Source: Eudromia elegans
Lineage: Eukaryota > Chordata > Aves > Tinamiformes > Tinamidae
Reading direction: 5' to 3'
Assembly: GCA_003342815.1 (NCBI GenBank)
Contig: PTEX01000236.1
Coordinates: 124,001-188,000 of the forward strand
DNA: 64,000 nt
The translations under genes and the position numbers were made by a program. Positions 1 to 12,060 of the stretch are shown in pieces. Each line of letters begins with the position of its first letter. Position 1 is the stretch's first letter. A model generated the notes under the pieces. It saw only the letters and a list, made by a program, of their open reading frames with translations, did not search any database and was not told the DNA's origin.

Positions 1-714
1 TTTGGGGGGTCAGATACTATCATATGCTCTAACTTGCCCACGCTAAGCACAATGCGCTCGTCCCAAAGTCTCAGCTATGCTCATAAGACAGCCCAGTCAC
101 TTGTGCTTTGGATCAGAACGTCTGTGTGTGAGGAGCAGCAGAGAAAGGGCCCTCGGGAGCGGGCTGAGCTGCTCCCTGTCAGATCAGGCAGCCCCGAGGA
201 GGAGCCATCTAGCAAGTCCACCGGCCGCCTGTTTATTTTTAGGAAGAGCTTCCCTCTGCTGTTGTCCCTCCAGTGCAGCAGGAAATCTTTTCTTGGCCAT
301 ATATTAAAAACAAACAAAACAGCCCCCAAACCTCATTTCCTGGAGTCTTCCTCTCTGCCTTGCATCTCTCTTTTCCCATTTTCTCTCTTTTTTTTTTTTT
401 TTTAGACCCATTCCAAGCACCAGTTTTCATCCTTCCTCTCCTCATTCAGGAGCAGAGATTTCTCCTGCTCAGAATTGACCATCCTGGGCTGCGCGGATGC
501 TGTGGACAAAATTCATCCCAAATTCCCAGCAGAAGGCAAGGGGCCTGTCTATGTCCCCTTGTTGTCCCTCTGGCAGAGGCTATAAAAGCCATGCCGAAGT
601 GCAGAAGGAGCCGGTGAGGATCTATCAGCTCTCTCAGCCTTGCAGTGCTGGTCCACAGGTCCAGCCTTTGCCCCTACTCCTTGCACATGAGATTGTCCTC
701 ACTGCTCCTGCAAG

Positions 715-891
715 TGGGTGGGATTAGTTCCTGCAAGGTGGGAATTAGCTCCTGCAAGGGGTGGAATTGACCCTTATTTGAGTGGACTTAGCTCATGCAA
801 GGGGGGGGAATTGGCCCATGTATGAGTGGACCTAGCTTATCCAAGGGGTTGGAATTGGCCCTTGCAGGAGTGGATTTAGCTCCTGCAAGGG
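715..891. repeat. Minisatellite of alternating ~21-bp half units
   Basis: Five consecutive blocks end in a variant of TGCAAG. Two short blocks of about 20-21 bp (715-755) are followed by three longer blocks of 43-44 bp. Each long block combines a half unit resembling GGAATTGGCCC with a half unit resembling GTGGACTTAGCTC. Copies differ from each other by roughly 10-25 percent, so the array is old. No coding potential is conserved between units. Confidence 0.8.
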
Positions 892-3800
892 TCTCAAGCA
901 CTTCTTCTTTGGCAGCAAGAGCCAGAAGAAGGAAAGGAACCACAGCACGTCCCTGCAAAGCCACCTCTCACATTTCCCACCCTCAAACCCACCAGATGTG
1001 GGAAGTGTTTCCATCAAGTTGGCCGGCAGAGCACAACTCCTCCAGGCACAGCTGGTGCACGCACGACGTCCCCTTCCTCATCCACCCGCACACTCCACCA
1101 GGAAGCATAAATTCTGCTGCTCTCGGAAGGCAGGTTATCCAGTGTCAGAGGAAGCGCTTCCTCTCCCCAGCAGGATGTTTGCCCTATGGATAGGGTTTCA
1201 TCCAACCGCTTCTGTAAGTCCAGAAGGAGATGTGCATCGAAACCTCCTGCCCCATAGCAGGGAGCATCTCCAAGCAAGGGATCCCGCTGGGTGGACCTGA
1301 ACATCCCTACTGGGAGAGCAGTGCAGTGTCAAGGTCGGGAATAGCCTGGAAGCATAGCAGGAGGAAAGAAGGGATATTGTGTTAGGGTTCCTCACTCTGA
1401 ATTTCCTGGGGCCATGCAGTCCTCCCAGCAATGTGAACTAAAGTAATCCTCCATTTCACCAAGAAAACATAGATGTTTTTAAATTCATTTTTCTTCCAGT
1501 GTGCAACAGGAATGAGAGTCTATTCTTTTCATGCTCCACCAAATGCATTGGGATACAAACTCCTCAGCCCTCATCTTGGGAAACACAGTGGTAAAAGCTG
1601 CTCTGCTTTGGCCGTGTGTCAGAGTATGCCTCAGTCACTGGGTAACCAGCTCATCTGGAGTTTTTTATTCCTTCTTTCAACCAGGATTTCTCTCTTGAGT
1701 CTCAAAAGCCCTTCCAATCCCTGCTGAAATCACTTGTCTGCAAAAGTTTGTTTTGAAAAAAAAAAAGAAAAAAAGGAATTTCTTGACCCTTCCCCACAAA
1801 GGATTTGTCAAAAAATGCCCGTTTAGGTCTGTTAAACAACAGAGACCAAAGCCCTTGGTTTGGTATCAAGCATAGCTCTCCATGAGCAGCTCCCATGGGT
1901 TTGCTGCAAGTTCTCTGTAGATTCTCCTCTTGGCTTTGGGGAAGTTACCTGACTTCATGCTTTGCAGCCAAAACAGTTTAAAAAACACTAGCCTTTTAGT
2001 ATGCAGCCCTTGAAACTTCCTGCAGCCGCACGGAGAGCCCTCAAAAGGTCGTCACAGAGCTTTGATTTCTTTTCTTCTACAATACACTGAAGATTTACTG
2101 CAGTGCTTGGGAGTTCAGCGTTTGGAAAAGAAAAAATAAGGCCCCAAAGAGCATGCTCTTGGTAAGGAGTTTTTCCCATGCAGCTAAAATGTATGTCAAA
2201 CTAGTAGCTTTAGGTTTCCTGTATATATTCTGACTGCAATTACGATCTGCTTTGAAAGTTCCTACAGAAACTGCTTTGCTAGCTGCTAAAATATAACCAT
2301 CACTTGCATGCAATGTCTTAGCTGCACATGTGAGCATGAATTTTTAAGGGAAAGGCATGAAAAGGAGCAATTGGCACCACGCTGCAGGGCAGGACCACTG
2401 CTCACGTTGCATGAGGCCTTTGAGTGTTCAAAATACAGATATCCACTTGTCTGGTACCGCTTGTCAGATAGTTTCCAGCTTGAGTTTCCAGTGGCAACTC
2501 ATGAATCAAGCGTGAGAAACCTGCCCAATGTTGGTGACCACCAAAAGCCACCTGGGTCCATCCTCTCCGCACCCAAGAGGTGGTGGGGATGCGTTCCAGG
2601 TCCATAGAAGGTAATTTTGGAGCCTGTTTGCCATTTCTAGCTAGTCTGTGATGACCAAGAGAGGAAATCTCTGAATTCTCCTGAACTCTCTCGGGGGCAG
2701 GTGAGGAACGACTCCACAACTGGTGGTTTTGCAGCAGCGTGATGCTGTTAATGGGAGAACGAGGCAAGCACAACATAAGGCTTTTATAAGGACTGGTAAT
2801 ACTGCCTTTCTTTATGCCTCACAGTTTCACATGTTTTTAATACTTCATGTAAAGGGAGGTGAATTAGGTGCTCTGGAAGTTTTCTGCAAAGCAAACAGAC
2901 TGTTTTGGAAAATATAACTGCTGCTCTTTATTTTTTCAGATCACTTCTACGTCATGTTGTCCTCCTGCGGGACGTGTCTGCGGTGCTGCATAGCTGCCTT
3001 TACCACTAATGAGGGGGCAGCGAATTGAGAGGCTTGTTTGAATTTGAAGGCCTTTGTGAGAAATTCTGGCTTAGCGGTGATCAAAATAGCACCCATCTCC
3101 TGCCTGTGTCCCAACGAAACCTTCTGGCACTCTGACACAAACACAACACCTGGATTAAATGTTTTTTTTCTCCTTTCTAATTTATCGTTTCCATGCCATT
3201 TTCCTAACTCATTGATACAACCAAGTGCCTGTGATACTCCTGGATCTCCCACCGAACATTAGTCCATAGACACCAAAGACCCCATAGACATCAAAACGTC
3301 AAAGTCACATTCTCATACATGGACCTGCAGAGGGAAAGGATGTGGCAGGACGTTTCTCATCTCCCTGTGCAGCAGCCTCCAAGAGGCAACCGGCTTATTC
3401 AAGATGCTGCTTTAGATTCATATTTCACTACCAGGCACACCGAGGACCCACTTGTTTCAGTCTCTGTTTGTGATCCGGACTCAAATACAGACTTCTATTT
3501 AGCAGTTATGCTTTGGTCTAAAACAGGCCAGTTTTAGTCCAGGGCAAGTTGTGCGTTTTATAGAGTGTAATATGAAAAAAAAAAAGCTGAAAAATGATGT
3601 GTCAGTGTTTCAAAGGGACTGTGGGTCTTCAGCAATTTGGAAAACATCTGGTTTTCTACATCCTGCACCAACTCAACTGGTCACCAAACCACAGCCTTCT
3701 GCCCAAAGCAACCTGCTGACCCTGTATAATCAACCAGCAAAAGGAGAATAAACATCCGTTTTTAGTCACAAGTGTGAGAAGCAAAAAATATACCATCCCC

Positions 3801-4965
3801 AGGCACTTCCTAAGCTCAGACCGTGCATGGACATGACTTATCTTCAAGGAAAGGCTTCCATTGCAACTCCATGCACACGTCTGAGCCTGGCACGTATCTC
3901 ATTGCTCTCAGCATGGCAATTGGAGCCTCCAAACTCCTGCAAAGATATTCACCCCTCACAAATGTTATAGCTGCCCTGCTGCATGATCCAGAGGAGGAAA
4001 AACTATGAACGAACAGCAGGGGTGTGGGATGGGATGGAGGTCTGGGTTGGTAGCAGTGTTTGCAGCCCTGTATCATGATCATCAGGCATCTCCACTTAGA
4101 AAGCACCAATGAGCTACAAAAGGCAAACGAAGCCCTCCAGAGCATCAGTTTAGGACTCCATTCGTCTTCACAAGGTCATTACCTAATAGTTGGAGTTGCC
4201 CTACTTGCATTTAAAAAAAAAATCACGTGAATGAAGTTCTGTTTGTGGAAAATTACATCATTTCAGCTGAAGGAGACTTCCTGCTTTCCTCTGTCTGATT
4301 ATCTTATGACTAGTGTCTATTTGCGACACGTCCCCTTTGGTATTTCGTTTTCTGCTACATCAGTGGGACCCGCATGCTTCCTCCCAGCTTCCTACATCTG
4401 CCAAAACACACAAAATAGAGGAGCAGCTTTAGGGGGGACATTTCAAAGATCTTAAACCAGGCCCTGGGAAATCCATGAAAAAGATGGGAAATATCTACGT
4501 TCTCTTCTGGAGCAAATCTAGCAACTGGCCCTTCTTTCCAAAGGCTTGGGTTGATATCTTGGACCCCCAAGTTTCACATAGATCTGGGAGTGCTTGCAGG
4601 GACCTCAGTCTGAAGACAGATGAACTGCTGAGTTGGAGACATTAAAACAGCAACGGGGACAGACGTCAACCTCAGCAAGGCTTTGGACACTTACACGGAG
4701 CTAACGATAAGATAATTCAGAAATACTTCAAGTTTGACAATATAACGTGCTAGCCACGAGTGCAATTTAGTGCATGTTAGCAGGTTTTTCATTGCTATTC
4801 TCTCTCAGCGATGGATTCCAAGCTCGCTGTTATTACAGCCATTACAAGCTCTGTTTTAATGGGGGGTGCTTGCAGCTGTCACAACGGGCTGGAAATATAT
4901 TCTTCATGTCAAACTACACGGGAGACGTTTCCTCCTTGAGTCACTGACAGGTCACCTCCCCAAAC

Positions 4966-4979
4966 CAATTAGCTAATTG
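4966..4979. promoter_or_regulatory. Perfect palindrome of two homeodomain-type sites
   Basis: CAATTAGCTAATTG is its own reverse complement and contains two inverted TAATT cores, the classic binding core of many homeodomain proteins. A TGACAGGT sequence of the TALE (MEIS/TGIF) type lies about 20 bp upstream. The surrounding 4700-5060 has few repeats. Regulatory function is inferred from motifs only; such short motifs also occur by chance. Confidence 0.25.
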
Positions 4980-5779
4980 TCTAATATCACTCCCTGAAGA
5001 GCAAGAGAAATGACTGACTCGCGAATGAACTCTGCCCATAGAAAACGCTTGTTCTCCTTCTCTCTCAATCTTTTTTTTTAAACCTTAATTTAATCTGTAG
5101 GCCATTCCAACAAACGAGGCAGTGTGCCTGTCCATTCCTGGCATGTTGACTCTCTGCCAGGACGTTTTATTTATTTATTTTTTAATAAAGGGAAATAAAA
5201 AATAGTAGTGTTTCCTTCCTTGTATATATAGACAAATCCCTGCAGCTTGACGGGGTCATTAGCAAGCATTAGATCATGCCTGGGTTCTACTCCCAAATCT
5301 ACCATTAGCTCCTCTTAAGTTCAAAGCAGCTAAACCCGAGGCCTCCAGAGCTGGCAAGCCCTTGCTTAATGTAAGCACTCACTTGTGCCCACTTGGGCTT
5401 CGCTGAGCTGCGTTAGCAAGCCGTGCTTTAATCGGCACCATGGCTCCTTCACAAGGAGCTGTCACTGCCCTTGTATTTCCTTTAGCCCTGCAAAAGCAAG
5501 TCAAAGGAGAGGAGAAAAATCTCCACTCTGCACATCCATGGTGAGCTCCAGGCACGATGCATTTCACATATGCCAGGGGAGACCTAGCTTAGCATCACGA
5601 CAAGGGGAGAAGAGCCTGGTTTAGCAGGTGCAAAAAGGGATGTGGGTGGACTAGAGCTACATGCTGACCCCTGCAAGCCAGTTAGAGGGGCAGCAATAGG
5701 GATGAAATCTCTGGGTGAAAAAACTGTTTGCTCAGTGTAGCCTAAATATCTGGGTTAGTCCCAGCTACCAAATACAGAG

Positions 5780-6990
5780 TCATGACCCTCTGCAGTCATG
5801 CAACCCTCTCTGCCTCTGGAGGAAAGCCTCAGGATCCTGCCTGACCAACCTGATGGCCTTGCACAATAAAATCACTGGCTCAGTAGAAGAGGGGAGGGCA
5901 GTAGATGTTTTTCATCTTGATATTAGGAAGGTTTTTAATGCCTTGATAGGCAAACTGAAGAAGCAGACACTAGATAAGTGGTTGGTGAGATGGATGGAAA
6001 ATGGGCTGCACTGCCAGGCTCAGAGGGTGGTGATCAGCAGCACCACTGCCAGCTGGAGGCCAGTGATGTCCTCCAGAGGCTGATATGGGGCCAACACTGA
6101 CAATGGGACTAAATGTACCCTCAGCAAGTTTGAAGATGGTACAGAACTGGAGTGAATGGTTGGTAACACAGATAGTTGTGCTGCCAATCAAAGGGGTGTC
6201 AACAGCCTCAAGAACTGGGCAGGGAGGAACCTCATGAAGTTCAGCAAGGGGAAATGCCAAGTCCTGCCTTGTGGAAGACTCGACCCCAGGCACTAGGCCA
6301 GGCTGAGGGCTGACCAGATAGGGCAGTTTGGTACAGAACAACCTGGGGTCCTGGTGGACATCAAGTTGAACGTGACTCACCAATGTGCATCTATGGCAAA
6401 GAAGGTATCCTGGGCTGCATTAGGATTAGCATGACCAGCAAGTTGAGGGAAGGGGTTCCTCCTCTCTGCTAAGCTCTGGTGAGGCCACATTTGGAGTGCT
6501 GTGTGCAGTGCTGAGCTCCTACTACATGGAATTACTGAGGCAAGTACAGTGGAAAGACACACATGGAGCATCCGTCACAGCAGGAGAGGCCGGGAGAGCT
6601 GGGCCTGTTCAACCTGAAGGCTGAAAGCTCAGGGGGAGCTTATCGATGTGTATATATACACATACTTCACCTGAGGGTGTAAAGGAGATGGAAACAGCCT
6701 CTTATCAGCAGTGCCTAGTGATAGGACAAGAGGCAATGGCCACCAAATAAAGTACAGGAAGTTCCATTTAAATATAAGGGAAAAAAAAATCTACCGAGAG
6801 GGTGATCTGAGACTGGAACAGGACAACCTTGGAGAGGTTCAGAATCCAGCTGGACATGGCTACCTGCTACGGCTGACCTTGCTTTGAGCTCGGGGGTCTA
6901 ACCTCAACCACTCTGTGATTCTGTGGCTGGACTGGGCGGTCTCCAGAGGTCCCTTCCAGCCTCACCAATTCTGTGTGTCTGTGGTCCAAA
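5780..6990 (+). mobile_element. CR1 LINE, decayed, with reverse-transcriptase region and 3' tail
   Basis: Translation of 5830-6080 gives CR1 reverse-transcriptase segments in order: SCLTNLMALHNKITGSV, EGRAVDVFHLDIRK, QRVVIS and SWRPV. The conserved stretch between SWRPV and the catalytic block is largely deleted. The following segment reads LSKFEDGTE, so the FADD-type catalytic aspartate pair is lost. Stops and frameshifts follow. The 3' part runs through the typical CR1 tail to CTCTGTGATTCTGTGG at about 6900-6925. It is followed by a second partial copy of the tail (GGTCTCCAGAGGTCCCTTCC) ending near 6985. The element is 5'-truncated and dead. Orientation follows from the 3' terminal octamer repeats. 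Confidence 0.9.
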
Positions 6991-9900
6991 GGATCTCACT
7001 TCTCCCATTTCCTACACATTCTTTTCAAGCTGTTTGGCCCTTCCCTACGGCCTGATCTCAAAATGTCACCTTCTTCCTCCTTCAAACCTCTCAGCTCCAG
7101 GGTGGACTTGAGAAGTGCAACTGAAATGGAACTGAATAAAAGCAGCTGTTGAGAAGTCATCATGTCCCACGTGAGCGCTGGGTACCCTCATGAAACAAAT
7201 TAAGCTCAGGACTTTGGTTCTGACTATTTTACTATGCCTGGTCAAGCTGTGATTGACCTGAAGCTTTGCCTCATGGAGATCACAACAGAACAAATATACT
7301 AAATATCTTAATCCACTGAGATACTTCTCTAACGGAGGCAAAGGAATATCTCAGATGGACAGAGACGGTTAGGAGAAGGAAGACCCACAAATTCATTTTC
7401 CAGGACAGGCATTGATGGGTTTGAAATAAAACCAGTAGTCATCACAACAGAAATACCCTGGGTAACAGTTGAAATGAACTGGCAGCAAACGGTAAAATGC
7501 TTTGAGAATAGGAGCAAAATGTAAACAATGAGAAGAAATTAGGAGAAAGGTAACCATTTGAAGAATGCCACCCTAGAAACACCCCCAACGGTTACAGATT
7601 TAAATCCTTATTTGAACTTCCCTAAAATGGACCGAACTTGGCTCCCTGCAGCACAGCACTACCTACTGCCCCAAGCCGCCTGGAAGCCACCAGGGGGGTT
7701 GGGACCACAAACGGTCTCATAAATAAACCAGGTTGCTAAGAGTTAAGTGCATAATAAGAACCTGCCTGGACACACGGCTATCAGCGTCTCTTTTTCCCTT
7801 TGGAAAATGCTAAGTCACTCTTTAGCAAGAGTCCAGGAGAGAGGTTGCTAAGGAACTAAATTGCTTCTCATTCTTAGACAGTGATTACAGCTGGCACCAA
7901 AGCCTCTGTGGAAGCATTGAGACGGGAGGCCAAAGCGCTGGGAGACTCACTGTGTTGCATTAGTTTTATGCAACTGCTATGGGGTCACCTGAAAGATCAG
8001 GATCAGAGGAGGTGGCTCTAGCCCACGGTTCTGCAGACAGTCGTGCTGGGCTCTCTCTTGATAGGAAAACACTCCTTTTGCTACTCACAAGCATACCTAA
8101 AGGTCTCTCTCTACATATATCCATATACACGTATATATATGTGACTTTTTTTTGACAATATTGCAAGAGGTGGTACATCACCTCACAATGTCAGGGTCTA
8201 TGCTGTCACCAAAGGCCACGGAAGGAAGGAAATAAGGAAGGGCATGACAGGATAAATGACCTCAAGCCCAGGATTTCAAAGCACTTTGGAGATGCAGATG
8301 ACAGGCGGTTACAAGGCTCTTAACTGTGTCTTCAGGTCACTCAGTAGAGTAGCTCTCACTTAGGTAAAAACACCAAGATTCTATCAAGAAAATTGTCAAC
8401 CTATCAGAAAAAGTTAAAACCTTTTTTTCCCCACCCCACCTTCAGTCATTCCTAATTGCAAAGGAAGAACACAGCAGCTTCAGTGTTTCTGAAACTTTCA
8501 AAACTGGATTAAAACTTTTAAAACTAGAGTAAAACTCTTAATTACCCACCAACATAAAACCAGTCCCCTGAAACAAGCAAGCCAGCCTGAAACCCGTCTT
8601 GTTCCAGCTCTTACTATGCACGTTTTGCTCAGAGGTCTCTAAGGAGATTTGTGAAGGCACACGGATCCCTTAAGAGACCTTCTGGAGGAGACCCCGTTGG
8701 CCAACGCAATGCAGAGCAGGGCAGCCCTGGTTCATCGGCCCCAACACCACGGGACCGCAGGCTGCTTTGGGGGCTCCATCAGGAAGCCGAGGCCGCCAGG
8801 GCCCGAGGCAGGAACCATGGAGCATTAGGCAGGATGAAACGGGCAGCCCACGGCCTGGGCAGTCATGCAGAGCGCGGACGCAGTCAGTGCACCTCAGGCC
8901 CTCCGTCATCTCCTATCTTTGTTTTGGAGAAGCGGCCGTCTCTGGGTAGGATCAAAGGAGGGGTGAGAGGGTTGTTTTCCCGCTTCTCTCCTTCTGAGGG
9001 ATGTCAAGATATCCCCTCGAGCCCTGGAAGACGGATGGACTCTGCTCTCGGTGCGGGCAGGATTTCCCTACTGAATGCGCCCCCAGGGGCAGTGACCTCC
9101 CTGTCACCTCGTCACATGTGGCAGCGTCAGCCTGGGTCACCAGCTCTCTCTGAGAGCTTCCAGGCACGGAGTGTAACTAGAAAACAAACGTGGCATGAGG
9201 TAGACACGGAGAGGATCAGAAGTTTTGGGCAAAATATGTCTCAGTGCCTTGATAATCCTCGCTGTGTTGTGAGGAAGGTGAAAATAGTCACATTCTTGCC
9301 CCAAAATTGCGTAAAGAAGCAACCCCAAACCCACCTGCCCCCTGCACACACAGGGAGCTGGGCAGGGGAGGAAAGGAGGAAGGGACCAGAAGGAGCAGCC
9401 TCCTAGGATCAGCTACACCAGCTTCTCAAGAATTGTTGTGCCGACGAGGCTGCACTTTCCACACGCAGTCTGCCCAGAGGAAGCTATTTCGAGGGAATCA
9501 CATGAAGACAGACTGATGAGTCAACAGTTCTGACCCGATGAAGCAACGAAAGCTACAGCAACGAGCTGAACGATCACATTTTCACCACGGACGTTCTCAG
9601 AGAAAGGACTGATTTGACCAAGCAATGCCGTAAAACCTCAGGAAGCAGCAAGGTAGGGAATGCAAGAAGTACGAGTCTCTTTCTCCGTTTAGATGATGTC
9701 GCTTTGACGACATTTCCCAGAGCAGTCACCGCCTTGCTCCTTGCTCCAGGCTGCAGGAATTTCAGCTCGCATCCCTGGATGCACAACACTGATCCACGCC
9801 CCCTGTCCATGCTCTTCCCGGGTGTCAACGCTCCTTTCCGTTTGCTCAGGGAAGGGACCGAGTGCTCCTTATCCATGAGCAGGCATCCCAACGGTCACAC

Positions 9901-11959
9901 GTGTGCCGCAGAGCCTCCCAGGTGGCTACTTGACTTGCACGGCCATAACAAGATCAAGCCAGATGATCCCGTTGGTTATTAAATCATCACTTAGTGTCCT
10001 GATTTTGGCTCCAGGTTAGAAAACAGAATAATTGTCTACAGACATAAAGAGCCCAAAGAGAATTCAACTGGGCATGCCAGGTGCTTAGGACTAGGTGGTG
10101 TAAATCGGCGTGCAAACTCTTGTCTCCCTTTCTGTAGAGGGCAGGGATTTATTGGCCAACACAGCAAAGGTGTTGAGGGACACCAGAGGCAGGAATTGTT
10201 CTGCATCACCACCCGTCAGCCTTTTGGAGCAATATTAGGTTCATTTCATTCAGGTCCATACCAGAGATGAAAGCTGGAGAGCAGCCGACTCTGGAGGAGG
10301 AGGGAGTTTAGCTTCTCAAGGCAGCTTGATCAGAGAATAATCACTGTGTTATGAGCAAGAAAAGCCAAGACCGGCACAACACGTTCCCTAGAGCAACTCT
10401 GGAATGTCTTTGATGCCCAGAAAAGTTGCAGGACTTGACCTGTCCTCCAGAATAAACCCTCTCCTGCAAGCAGGTCAGACAGGGGCCTTCACCCGTGATG
10501 GAAATGGGAGCCTAGGGTTTGGTGGTAATGGCAGTCCCCACACTCCAGTAAGGGATGGTCAGATACTTTGCATAGTCAGTACTTTGTTTTCATCCCTTGC
10601 CAGATGTGCTGCTGACAACACAGGCGTTGAGTTACCACTTGAGATTAAGATCCTACTGGATTGACCACAAGAAATTATGTGCAACCACAGAATGGATATG
10701 GAGAGATCATCACCCTCCACCCTACAAACTGCCTGTTCCGAGACAAATGCAGCCCCACTCATCTGTTTCTCTCTCCCAGGCTGCTAAAACTCTGTGGTTC
10801 CCTCTTTTTCCAACATCTCTCCTACCCAATGACTGCCTTGCCATGCACAGATCCATGTTTTCTGATCCCATCAGTTTCTACAGCCCCTCTCTCCTTACCA
10901 GGTGAGCTTCACAGCACCTCCTTGGGATGCATGGTGCCCAGGCAACCAGGTCCATGCCCATCACTCCTTGCCCACCACTTGCAATGCTTCACCACCGAGT
11001 TAGACAGCACTTTATTTCATTCCCCATCACCCTCATACAAACTTGCACGAGGGCAGGAAGAGCTTATCCAGTCACCTGCACCTCTTCTCCCTTCAGCTCT
11101 GCAACTCCCTGGCTTAAAAAGCCCTAAGGGGATAAAACCATCTCCCATCCCTTGTGTATAAGAGTTGCACCAACCTCAAGGCAGGACAGAGGCAATGGGA
11201 CGTGCGGGTGGGAAAAGGGAGCAGGAGGGAGCTGGGAAGACTTTGACCTGCAATTTGTTGTCTCTGCGTCTTATATTCCAGATAAAGCAACATGTTTTGC
11301 TTGGGAAGGGTCTAAGAGAAAAGGGACTGGAAGGAGCAGCTTGCGCGTGAGAATGAAGCGGTGCAGGAGGGAGGAAGGCAGCTGTTTGCTCCGCATTTAA
11401 CAGTCCAGATCCTGCCTCCTCTTGCACTCTGCCCCCTTATTTTTTTCTTTTTTTCTTTTTTTTTTTTTTTTCCCCTGGTGACCTGGTCACAGTGCAAGGA
11501 AAGGGGCCTTGGCACAACACTGGGCCCTGTTTCCTCATCCAGGGACATCTGGGAGCCGTTGGAAGAAGAGTGGGTGGACACGCTGGAGGCCACGGTATTT
11601 TAAGGCAGCGAGCTCAGCCTGGTTTTGCAAGGCTTCCTTGCAGACCTCTGCCTGTTCAATCAAAGAAATAGTACAAAAAAAGAAAAAATAAAGATAGAGA
11701 AAAAAACAGGGAGGAAAGCTCAAGCTGTCCGTAACGCTGGGAGAAGTTGCTGCCAGAAACGAATCCCCTTCCTCACACCCATCTGAAAAGCATCACCCCC
11801 AGCCCTCCTCACATGATTCCCGAGCGCTCAGATGTGCCTTAAAAAAAATAACAAAAAAAAGCACCGTACTACAAGGACACATGTTTTTCTGCTCATTTGA
11901 GCTGAACCTCCTCCACGAATTTCCCTTTTAGCCAAGTGTTTCTGAGCAGGAGCTGTTGG

Positions 11960-12060
11960 GAAAACAGCCTCCCCCGGCTCAGCTGGAGGAGCGAGGGCGC
12001 CGGGGCTCTGCCTTCGCCGGGGCCGCCCCTGCGCAGCCCCCTCCCAAGCACAGGCTGCCT
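11960..12060. promoter_or_regulatory. Small GC- and CpG-rich pocket
   Basis: The stretch is markedly richer in G+C and CpG than its surroundings (GAGGGCGCCGGGGCTCTGCC and the following bases). It is much shorter than a normal CpG island. It could be an alternative promoter, an unmethylated enhancer or chance; no splice donor or coding exon could be tied to it. Confidence 0.2.

Larger units (their letters stand above)
1..5780. other. Intergenic or intronic DNA without a recognisable gene
   Basis: No exon with a recognisable protein and matching splice borders was found on either strand. The short open frames overlap one another on both strands and look like chance. Visible structure is limited to a T-run at about 389-403, a minisatellite at 715-891, A-rich runs, and a homeobox-like palindrome at 4966-4979. 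If the block at 27-31 kb is the GAB2 promoter, this stretch would lie inside the first GAB2 intron (minus strand), which is very long in mammals. That placement is inference. Confidence 0.5.

Noticed and set aside
581..588. TATAAAAG as a promoter
   Set aside because: No exon, CpG enrichment or transcript-like structure follows, and the word is expected several times in 64 kb.
6646..6663. Perfect 18-bp palindrome ATGTGTATATATACACAT
   Set aside because: It lies in CR1 sequence where the usual wording is TATCAATGTGTATAAATA-like; a few substitutions have made it symmetric by chance.
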